Source of the DNA: Brachypterus glaber
Lineage: Eukaryota > Arthropoda > Insecta > Coleoptera > Kateretidae
Direction of reading: 5' to 3'
DNA length: 64,000 bases
Assembly (NCBI GenBank): GCA_958510825.1
Contig: OY294048.1
Location: 15,517,589-15,581,588 of the forward strand
Under the pieces are notes generated by a model. That model was not told the DNA's origin. It was given only the letters and a program-made list of their open reading frames with translations, and ran no database searches. Of this stretch, positions 55,626-64,000 are shown one piece after another (the first letter of the stretch is position 1; the number at the start of each line of letters is the position of its first letter). The translations under genes and the position numbers were made by a program.

Positions 55626-56320
55626 AAATTTGAAAATTTTTGCACGAATACAAGGCTTTCCGAAATTTTGAAAATTTTCAAAAAGCTTTGTGTTCTTTGC
55701 GCTCCTAAGTTATTCAATGAATTTTGTCATTTTTTTTACGTGTTTTTTTGATGTGTTTCAACTTTTTTTTGCTATTAGATCTCAACCCAACAATTTTTTG
55801 TTTTTCGACCCACTCTAATGTGTAATCACCTCCCAAAATTTATGATTCAATACCTGAAACACCTTGTATATATACTTTTCTCAAAAAGCTATAAGGAACC
55901 AAGTCTTGATGACTTTATTTACACTCCATGGAGCTTTTTTGTTATTTTTCTAGCCGAACTGTGAGCACATTTTAGGCAATATTGTTTTTTGACGAGTGGC
56001 CATCTAGAGTTTTTGCAAGGTATTAATTAAAACGCAGATACTGTATTTTAAAGTGTACCAGCCGCATTGCATGCACTATGCGTATGTCAAATGCAATTAC
56101 TCGGCCGGCCGCGATATTTACGATGCATATACGCAGAGACGCGCGTGTAAAAGGACCACCCGTCTGACGATGGCGTTCTAGGCGTCTGCTCCTGCCCGGC
56201 CGGGAGTGTTGAGAGCAGCAGGAAGGATTGCATGGACAAAGCTGATTTATTTCTTGATTTACTTGTAATATGGATAAATAAATTCAGCATTCCAGCATTT
56301 TTAAATAGATACATTTTTAT
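55626..56320. other. no gene; GC-rich patch at 56095-56230
   Basis: 56095-56230 (CTCGGCCGGCCGCGATATTT ... CCGGCCGGGAGTGTTGAGAG) is unusually GC-rich for this window, with an inverted GGCCGG pair. It has a 75-codon open frame on the minus strand with no recognised domain. Confidence 0.4.
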
Positions 56321-56440
56321 ACTAACTAGGAGGGAAAGTAAAACTTTTCCCTGTCTAATTTATTTGTTTGACGGACGAGCGTAGCGAATACGGCAACAAT
56401 AAATGAGACCGGGAAAAGTTACTTTACCTTTGAGTATAAC
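56321..56440. repeat. Hairpin with a GCGTAGCG core
   Basis: GGAAAGTAAAACTTTTCCCT and TCTAATTTATT pair with AATAAATGAGACCGGGAAAA and GTTACTTTACC; the loop contains GACGAGCGTAGCGAATACGG. Compare 49454-49600. Confidence 0.65.
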
Positions 56441-56464
56441 ATACTATTCTTTTTTTAAGCGTTA

Positions 56465-56678
56465 CAGAGGGTTAGGCTAAATGTGACACCCAGGGTAATT
56501 GTGACATGTCCTGTTATAATTCTTCTAAACAAGTTTAAATCAAATCGAAGTTTTACGCGAAATATTTAATACTGTCAAAAATGCCTAATGCCAGGGTTGG
56601 ATTGGATAACTAGTTTAGAAGAATTATAACAGGACATGTCACAATTACCCTGGGTGTCACATTTAGCCTAACCCACTG
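56465..56678. mobile_element. Tc1/mariner-type MITE, 214 bp
   Basis: Arms of about 65 bp, almost perfect: CAGAGGGTTAGGCTAAATGT and ACATTTAGCCTAACCCACTG, then GACACCCAGGGTAATTGTGA and complement. Flanked by TA (56463-56464, 56679-56680). No ORF. Near-perfect arms suggest a young copy. Confidence 0.85.
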
Positions 56679-56680
56679 TA

Positions 56681-57951
56681 CCTACAAATTATAAATTTTT
56701 CTTGGTTTCTAAATACATACGTTCGGCGCATTTTCCAAAAGTTATTAAATTGTTTGGATAAAACGTCTGACTTTTCAGCAATGTATTCCAAATAAAAAAC
56801 AAATTTCTATGTTTCGTGCATTTGCAAAACTTTTCATCTGCTTTTTCGAATTTTGACTTGGATTTTTCGCCGGAATCAACATTTCCAAGGCGGACTTGGT
56901 TATTTCAGCCAATTCTGGTACCGTGCTAAAATACATTTTACATTTTAACCTAACTAGCCACCTCTTCGAAGATCCTCACATAAAAAAGACTTCTGGACCA
57001 CAGTATGATTTTTTAACTTTTAACAGCGCCACAATAAAAGAGTTTTGGGAAAAAATCAAAATAGTTTATTTCTTAAGATACTAGATCAAAATAATATAAT
57101 TTAAAAATTGAAAGTTCGATTCATTTTCGTCAAAGCGCCAAATAAATTGCCAGCTATGTCAAAAAATCCTGAATTACACATTATGTACACGCAGAAAAAT
57201 CCCATCTTGTAAAATCAATAAGAAATTATTTTAATTTAAAAAAAATGCCTTTTTAAAATATTAAAAGTAAAAACTTTACGTTTTATTTATGAATAATATT
57301 AATTTAAAAAAATAATTTTTACACCAAAACGTTTTTCACTTTAAAGTAAAAGTACTGTCCCTTACTTTCTTATTTTAATGTTTTCTTAATAAAATTATAA
57401 TATTTCCCTTTATATTGTTGAAAAATAACAATATATTAAGAGAATTCTTTTTAAAATAAACAGTTTTTGTATTTAATCCATTTACAAGTTTAAATTATTT
57501 AAAAGGAAACATTATTCAAATTACAATGAATATTTTTATTTTTACAATGGCTTATAAAATTAAAAAATATCTTTTTGAATTAACAAAAATCCCTGTCGGA
57601 GCAAAAACATATTGGTTTTCTTTTAAATCATATGACTTTTGTTTGATTTTACAACGATTTTTCTCTGAGTTTAGCTCCTTTAAATTGCACCTACCTAAAA
57701 AAGCAAAAAAGTTAAGGGGCTGAACCACATTCCTAAAACACCCGTTATACAAGATCACTTAACGAAATGCGCAAAGCTTTTAAATTTAAGGTCTACATTG
57801 TAAGCCTGTGTTATAAAAAACTACAATATTTAAATTTATTTATGTATTGGCGTGCATTTAACAGAGTTCTCGGCTCGTAATTTACTAATACGATATTTGT
57901 TTTACGGAAAATGATTTTTTTAATTAAAAAAAAATTTATAAAAATATTATT
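56681..57951. other. no gene recognised
   Basis: AT-rich; short open frames with no recognisable domain. Nothing supportable. Confidence 0.55.
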
Positions 57952-58282
57952 TAAATATTCCATCAATCTATTTTTTAATCATCGTACAGAATGATATTGG
58001 TAAACTGCGGTTTCGGGATAAATAAAAGTCCAAACGAAAATAGTTTTAGACTTTATTCACAAAAGAAGGAAAGTCATGAGATTGATGTATCCTTGTGCAC
58101 CATCTATTGCTAGATGTAGACAACTACTCATTCTTCTCCTAATCCTGGAGAATTTAAATGGTATCAAGTTGAAAAATTTGTATGTTCAAGGACATAGTAA
58201 CGCTTAACGTCTGGTTAAACGTAGTAGCCATGGCACGAAACTGCAGTCTACCAATATCACTCTGTTCGATGGAATATTTAAA
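57952..58282. repeat. MITE-like element, ~330 bp
   Basis: Left TTAAATATTCCATCAA...TCGTACAGAATGATATTGGT, AAACTGCGGTTTCG; right CGAAACTGCAGTCTACCAAT, ATCACTCTGTTCGATGGAATATTTAA. Inverted ends of ~65 bp around a ~215-bp interior. GGTAGGCTGCAGTTTCGT at 16538 is a related fragment. Confidence 0.65.
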
Positions 58283-58377
58283 CGATTATTGTTAATTGTC
58301 AATAAGAGCCAAATTTCAATTTTAATTGGATTACCAGTACAAATTTATCGAAAAGAGGATATTTGACAGTCTCTTAC

Positions 58378-59324
58378 TAGGGTGGACCTTATTTTTTTAT
58401 TGTTTTAATTCTGGTGTTGCTAAAACATCCTGAAATATGAGGGTGATCAAACCTCTCTAAGGGTCCCAATTGGGTCCCTAAAATCGTGAATTACGCAAAA
58501 ATCATAAAAAAAATCGTTGAAAATGGACTGTACTTTTTGTATCCGTGAAAAACTTAAAAAGCTTTGAAATCTTAATTTTTTGCTTTTGAGTGTACAAAAT
58601 TATGTGCCAAATTTGAAAATGGTCAACATATTCTATCAGGTGCCGAAAATCCGCCAAAGTTGCCCCTAAAATACTAAATTTGACAAATTTACACCATGTG
58701 AAACACTAAAAAACATTTAAAAAATATTTCAGTCTGGACTCTACAAAATTATGTGCCAAATTTGAAAATGGTCAACATATTCTATCAGGTGCCGAAAATC
58801 CGCCAAAGTTAAGTCCAGATTGACATTTATGGTGGAAATTCGTCAAATTTAGTGTTTTAGGGGCGGATTTTCGGCACCTGATAGAAACTTTTGATAATTT
58901 TGAAATTTGGCACATATTTTTGTAAGAGAGCTAAGCACCAAATAAAAGGCCTTTTTGGAGTCCAGACTGACATATTTTTTAAATGCTTTTTTAGCGTTTC
59001 ACACGTTTATAATGGAAATTTGTCAAATTTAATATTTTAGGGGCAACTTTAGAGGATTTTTGACACCTGATAAAATATTTTGATATTTTTAAGTTTGGTA
59101 CATAATTTTGTAGACTTAAAAGGAACAAATTAAGATTTCAAGGCTTTTAAATTTTACCCATAAAAAAAGTACAGCCCATTTTCAAAAAATTTTCACGATT
59201 TTAGCGTAATTTCACGATTTTAGGGGTCCAATTGAGACCCTTAGAGAAGTTTAATCAACCTCATATTTTCAGGATACACCAGAATGAAAATTTTAAAATA
59301 ATAAAAATTATAATGTCCACACTA
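58378..59324. mobile_element. Foldback TAGGGTGG element, 947 bp
   Basis: Ends TAGGGTGGACC and GTCCACACTA, flanked by a 9-bp duplication GTCTCTTAC (58369-58377, 59325-59333). The arms run almost to the centre (about 58850). GTGCCGAAAATCCGCCAAAG occurs twice in the left arm through an internal ~146-bp tandem duplication (58594-58671 and 58740-58811). An 8-9-bp duplication suggests hAT or P-like machinery. No ORF. Confidence 0.8.
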
Positions 59325-59348
59325 GTCTCTTACATGAATAGACTGCAT

Positions 59349-59973
59349 TAGGGTGGGTCAAAAAAAACCGACTATTTTTTTTTTACTTTGTACTCTGAAA
59401 AATCGGTTGCTAGACACCTCTAGAAAATTCTCACCAAATATGAGCTCTTAATTTTGATAAGAAGGTCCTCCGCTTTACAATTTTCCATTTTTTCCTCAGT
59501 ATTAAAAACAAAAATTCATCTCTTTGACAACTGTTCGTTAAAAAGTATTTCCCCATATTCTTGTAGGAAATCGAACGCTCTACAAAAAAGGTCTCTTACA
59601 ATTTTTTCGTAAACCTCACCGTTTAAAAGATATCAAAGGTTAAAGTTTGATTATTTTAAGAGACATTTCAGTTTTGCTTATGAATTTTATAATTTTAAAC
59701 GGTAAGGTTTACGAAAAAATTGTAAGAGACCTTTTTTGTAGAGCGTTCGATTTCCTACAAGAATATGAGAAAAGATTTTTTAACGAACAGTTGTCAAAGA
59801 GATATGAATTTTTGTTTCTAATACTGAGGAAAAAATGGAAAATTGTAAAGCGGAAGACCTTCTTATCAAAATTAAGAGCTCATATTTGGTGAGAATTTTC
59901 TAGAGGTGTCTAGCAACCGATTTTTCAGAGTACAAAGTAAAACAAAAATAGTCGGTTTTTTTGACCCACCCTA
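59349..59973. mobile_element. Foldback TAGGGTGG element, 625 bp
   Basis: Ends TAGGGTGGGTCAAAAAAAAC and GTTTTTTTGACCCACCCTA, flanked by an 8-bp duplication GACTGCAT (59341-59348, 59974-59981). The arms are about 300 bp and highly similar (GAGCGTTCGATTTCCTACAA in each arm). It shares only the terminal ~10 bp with the neighbouring 58378 element, so the two belong to one terminal-repeat group with different interiors. An 81-codon open frame in the right arm is a by-product. Confidence 0.85.
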
Positions 59974-59981
59974 GACTGCAT

Positions 59982-60520
59982 GCATGTTGAGATAAAGCTA
60001 AAAAATGTTTAATTGCTACTTGGGTAGGTACTTTGTTTCCTTCAAATTAACTCGAAACAGATGTTTTGGTGCACTCGAGTTGCCAAAATAATTAATGGCA
60101 AACTAATCAATCGTATCGTAAAAAGCGTCAAGTAAAATAAAGGCTAAAATTTCACGTATCTGTCAATGAGGTAACCCGAGAAGACTACCCAAAAAAAATT
60201 AACCAGCTCTCGTCTAGACCCGACGTATTTGGACCTCGGAGGCGCCACCAGAGTAATAGATTAGTTTCGATAACACCAATCAGACTAACCTCAAAATCTG
60301 ATGCTAATAAACTATGGGTAATTATTCCTTTTTAAGTGGACAAGTCGTAAATCGGTTAGATTTCACTTTTATGTGTTTTTTTTTTTGGGCAAGGACATTT
60401 CGGACCTTTCGTCATGACAAAAAATCGACTTGTATTACATGGCATTTCCGTTTTAAAGCGTATCCCTTCATTATTTAAAAACAAGCCCTGAAGATATGTT
60501 AGGCTTCGGATTTTGATATA
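59982..60520. other. no gene recognised
   Basis: AT-rich; nothing seen beyond a short C-rich stretch at 60215-60255. Confidence 0.6.
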
Positions 60521-60772
60521 CACTGAACCAAAAATTGACGTGATATCAATAAAAATTAACGTCATATCAATAATAAAATTACAGTGATTTTGCACCGATG
60601 TACGTTTTTAGTTGTGAAAATAAAATTTTTGTTATATCAATGCATAAAATTGATTGTCTTAATGTAAAATTTATTTAATAAAAAAATTCGTTGTTATAAT
60701 GAATGCATAACGGCAAGGAATTTTAAGCACTGATACAATAAAGTGTTCATCGGTGCAAAATTGTTTTCAGTG
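60521..60772. mobile_element. MITE with TA duplication, 252 bp
   Basis: Ends CACTGAACCAAAAATTG and CAAAATTGTTTTCAGTG, flanked by TA (60519-60520, 60773-60774). Internal ATATCAATAA.AATTA repeats. The ends resemble those of the 31723 element. Confidence 0.65.
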
Positions 60773-61665
60773 TAATGTATGTATATTGCGTTTCTCCTCC
60801 CAAACTTTAACTTAAAAAATGCCTTCCGAGGAATTCTCTAAGCTTAACTTTAAAGTATGGTTTTGATCTGTTAAACCTTTCGAGGCGTATTTTTTTGTCA
60901 GAAGGGATTACTCTTTTTTTAAGTTTTTGGTATTTTTGTATACAATGAACACTTTTAAGCCTGTCTGCATGAAAAAATTCTCTCAGGATGGAGTAGGGGT
61001 AGTGGTATAAATATGTACCACCAGTCTTTTTATACCTGCAAATAATAACATCGATTTTGTAACTAAAACTGCTGGTAGACGTTGGAACCAAAAACAGGAC
61101 TGCTGGTATATATATATTTATATAACATGTGCCACAAAATAATTAAATAAAACGCATTTTTTGACATTTTAAAACAAATTGTGTCGCTTTCGGCTTTGCA
61201 CCTCAACCTCAACTTCTCATTTTTAAATGGAACATATTTTGATTCAGAATTAAATTCTGAGTACAAACATGTATCATTTGTTAATTGTCGATAGAACATG
61301 TAATTTTTTAATTCCTGGTACATATACGTACCGCTAGTCTCGGCGTTAAACGGTATGACCTCTGTCAGAGTATGAACAAACGGACGGGCAGATATGCGAA
61401 AGTCGATTTACTGGTATGTAGAGAGCCATGCGTGTCGTTTAGAGGGATGCTAGAGACGCAACCCCCTGGGAGGTCAAAATTACCTTTAAAAGGAACAGTG
61501 CGATTCAAATAACTAAAAGAAGGGTGTCTTTCACGAAAGAGATTTTTTTAAAAAATTGCAAAAATATACAATAATTAAATTACAGTGCTTGCTAAAAATA
61601 TTTTTTTTAAATTATCTTAATTTTTTTATAATATAGTAAAAATTTGTATTTTTTTTCCTTAGGGC
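60773..61665. other. no gene recognised
   Basis: AT-rich, with overlapping 86- and 94-codon minus-strand frames of no recognisable content. Nothing supportable. Confidence 0.5.
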
Positions 61666-61676
61666 ACTAAGTTCCT

Positions 61677-61884
61677 CACCTCCCTCCCCTCCCTATTCCA
61701 TCCCTCCTCATCCCCCTCCCCTTTCCCCGCTACCATCGCCAATCCATGCCAGATGCAACTCCAGCATCAGTGAGCAGAAACTCACTACCCCAAATATCCA
61801 TTCAGACTAATTCTATTTTAGACAAATGAGCCATAGGCACTCAGCCTGTCTCTTAAAGATCCAAACAAACTACTGATGATGATG
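61677..61884 (+). mobile_element. 3'-end copy of the Jockey LINE, 208 bp
   Basis: Only the 3' UTR is present: C-rich start, CAGATGCAACTCCAGCATCA, AGTGAGCAGAAACTCACT, AAATGAGCCATAGGC...CTGTCTCTTAAAGA, then (TGA)n. It is flanked by a perfect 11-bp duplication ACTAAGTTCCT (61666-61676, 61885-61895). It is a severely 5'-truncated insertion of the family at 35852 and carries one hairpin unit where that copy has two. Confidence 0.9.
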
Positions 61885-61895
61885 ACTAAGTTCCT

Positions 61896-63680
61896 TACAA
61901 ATAAAGTAACAAGTACTAAATTATTTAACACCCAAGTGTTAATAAAAATTGAAAAAAAAAATGGCACCCTTGATGGGCCTTTTCCCCATTCAAAGAACCT
62001 AAAACGAGAAAAAAATGCTTTTATCTTAACTTTCTTCTGCCTCTGTAATAACTTGAAAGTACAAATTGAGAAAATATTTATAATTTTATTGTTTTAATGT
62101 TATTTTTGTTGAAATAAAATTAAAAATTTGTAAATTTATTACAAAAAAAAAAATGCAATTTAAAACGTAGGTAGTAGGTAATATAATCTAGTATTTTTAT
62201 ATTGTGTCATTGTTTTGACGACATAAAACTACACAAGTAAATTCTATTTTTATTATTCTTTTATTTATAATCGGGTACTTTAAAAAACGAGTTATAAAAC
62301 CCATAAAACTAACGTTGAAATGCATGTAATTCACTTGTTTTCTATTGTAATACTTCCAAATAGTGTCACCTTGGCGGTAATTACACTGAAAAATATAACC
62401 AGATTGCTTTGATTACAGCAAAGTTTTCTTTAGGGACATTCCTTACTAACTGTAACCACTGTCAAAAATAGTATATTCTATAACTAGTATGGAATAGACA
62501 ATATTCCGCGCGAGCAAAAAGTTTGTCCCGCGGACGCGGAATGATTATTCCCTACGTGTTATAGACTATACTTTTTTTTCGACTGCAAATATGAAACACT
62601 GTATGGCTTTAAACTGCGGACGAGGTTAAAAACAATGTTTTTTGTGATCCGACATTGTAAATGCGACAAAACACATATTTTTAAATAAAGCAATTAATGT
62701 TATTTAATAATTTTATCAAATCAGTAGTTAAAAAAGATTTTTATTTAATTTCAGCACATATTTACAAATTATAATGCAAAAATTGAAGGTGTCAGATTGT
62801 TGTGACATATTTCAGTTTTAAATATTTAACAATAGATGGAGCAGTTTTAATTTTTTGAACTAAACTGATAAAAAACTGTTCAAATATTAAGAAAAACTAA
62901 TAAACTTTAAGTAATTTTAACGCAAAACTTTAAATTGCATTGAATTATTCAATATTTCATGGTAAAATATATATATTTCTGCTTATTTTGCTACAGTTTT
63001 CTTTACTTTTAGAAACAAGAGATGGCACTACATGTGCTCATTCTGAAACTTGATACGGAATATTCATACCGTATCTAGAGGTAGAATGGATTCATTCTGT
63101 GTTTTAAAAGTGTGTGTATTTGCTTACATTCTAAAGCAGTCGTAGAAACACTTAATTTCATTTCATTTACTTACTTTTTGGGATAAAAACCATTTATTTT
63201 AAGTTTACTTACATAATAGTGTTGATAACTACATCGTGTCTTTTTAAAAATTGTACTCTACTTGAATCTTATTTAAATTTAAAAAGTAATCTAAATGAAA
63301 AAATCATGCTATTTTGTAACGCACGTAACAGATATAATTACTAAGCCCTAATTGATCGTACGATGATGAATATTTGTTTCTTCTACACAATATTATAAAG
63401 TATGAGCAATGATTTTGCCGCCGCAATTGTAAATATGAGCGCCGTTAGTTAAAAATGTGTACAAATGTTACGTACCTATGTTACCCGGAATGACCCTTTA
63501 TAAAGAAATAGCTTTTTAGAAGAAAAACTACTTTGTTTCACTTGTAGTAGTTATAATTGCACAAGTTTTAAATGAGAGTCACGATTCAGAAGTGGCTAGT
63601 TTAAAATACAAGGGAAAACCAGTTATTGTGGTAACTTTCGAATGAATTGACCTAGAGACTTAGAGACTTCTGGGCATTAT
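61896..63680. other. no gene recognised; one hairpin
   Basis: AT-rich. Apart from the hairpin at 62470-62572 I see no coding, RNA or terminal-repeat structure. Confidence 0.55.
62470..62572. repeat. Hairpin with a GC-rich core
   Basis: AGTATATTCTATAAC...AATATTCCGCG pairs with CGCGGAATGATTATTCC...GTTATAGACTATACT; the loop contains CGAGCAAAAAGTTTGTCCCG. Architecture resembles 49454-49600. Confidence 0.65.
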
Positions 63681-63684
63681 TTAA

Positions 63685-63922
63685 CCTCTTCAGGGACGAA
63701 TTTTTTGATTAAATTAATTTAGTAGCAAAAGTGAAAAATGCTTTTTATTGTCAAAACAAGTAAACAACTGAAGATGTGCGAATCTTGGCCATTGGATGTC
63801 GCTTGTGGTTGGAAACAAAGCAAATGGCAGCTATAGCCACTGAGCAATAAGGTATTTTGTGATTTTAATTTTGCGGAGTTTATTTTTAAACGTACGCATA
63901 TGTGCCTATGTCCCTGAAGAGG
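63685..63922. mobile_element. piggyBac-like MITE, 238 bp
   Basis: Ends CCTCTTCAGGGAC and GTCCCTGAAGAGG, flanked by TTAA on both sides (63681-63684, 63923-63926). TTAA duplication with CC-start inverted ends is diagnostic of the piggyBac superfamily. No ORF. Confidence 0.8.
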
Positions 63923-63926
63923 TTAA

Positions 63927-64000
63927 AGACATTTACAGACTAAATTTGAACTCAAACCGTTCAAAAGTCATTAAGAAAAAATTCAAAAATGAGGTTTTAT
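63927..64000. other. no gene recognised
   Basis: Short AT-rich end of the window. Confidence 0.6.

Noticed and set aside
59647..59892. 81-codon frame
   Set aside because: Falls in the right arm of the 59349 foldback; the left arm is its inverted copy and does not conserve the frame.
1..64000. tRNA, rRNA or CRISPR array
   Set aside because: No cloverleaf with a proper GGTTCGA-type T arm, no rRNA core sequence, and no regularly spaced short direct repeats with unique spacers were seen.

Overview
This window is AT-rich, intron- and intergene-like DNA from an arthropod, most likely an insect. The evidence is the repeat content: a Jockey-clade LINE with a three-knuckle gag, an R4/Dong-like LINE inserted in TAA repeats, a Penelope-like element, and MITEs of the hAT, Tc1/mariner and piggyBac types. 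The exact order (beetle, hemipteran or other) cannot be read from the sequence. I find no convincing host protein-coding gene, tRNA, rRNA or CRISPR array. Nearly everything recognisable is a mobile element or its remains.

Layout. 1-3.6 kb is a stack of nested insertions: a LINE 3' end with a (TTA)n tail, a Dong-like LINE remnant lying between two (TTA)n tracts, an 813-bp foldback element inside that remnant, and a second foldback with hammerhead-like motifs. 5.6-12 kb holds two families of hAT-like MITEs, a broken RNase H LINE and minisatellites. 14.4-17.7 kb is one large imperfect inverted repeat. 17.8-24.3 kb holds a LINE tail, fragments that look like the N-terminus of a tyrosine recombinase (one tandemly duplicated), and a second copy of the 5.6-kb hAT MITE. 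At 25.3-26.2 kb a 5'-truncated LINE interrupts an older repeat whose uninterrupted paralogue is at about 48.9-49.15 kb.

28.5-35.7 kb is dominated by foldbacks. One (29.7-30.0 kb) carries a near-canonical hammerhead core. Another element (32.8-34.7 kb) has terminal inverted repeats and subterminal minisatellites. 35.85-40.68 kb is the best preserved object in the window: a full-length 4.8-kb Jockey-clade LINE, GC-rich against its surroundings, bounded by an 11-bp target-site duplication, with one frameshift in each ORF. A 208-bp 3'-end copy of the same family lies at 61.68-61.88 kb with its own 11-bp duplication. 41.4-45.0 kb (minus strand) is a second LINE with a long open EN-RT frame and an RRM-like ORF1. 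Immediately upstream of it, a Penelope-like remnant (45.04-46.43 kb) has long inverted arms, hammerhead-like motifs and a broken GIY-YIG endonuclease.

50-64 kb holds another decayed LINE (51.9-53.1 kb) and many MITEs. Four of these have clean target duplications: two TAGGGTGG-ended foldbacks, a TA-flanked MITE, and a TTAA-flanked piggyBac-like MITE.

No operon or pathway is encoded. Where the elements relate to one another it is by providing targets (LINE microsatellite tail, then Dong-like insertion, then foldback insertion) or by supplying machinery in trans (autonomous LINEs and transposases for the short copies). The theme most worth follow-up is that three unrelated foldbacks all carry a stem, then GAAAC, then a short stem, in both arms. 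This is the arrangement expected of Penelope-type hammerhead ribozymes.
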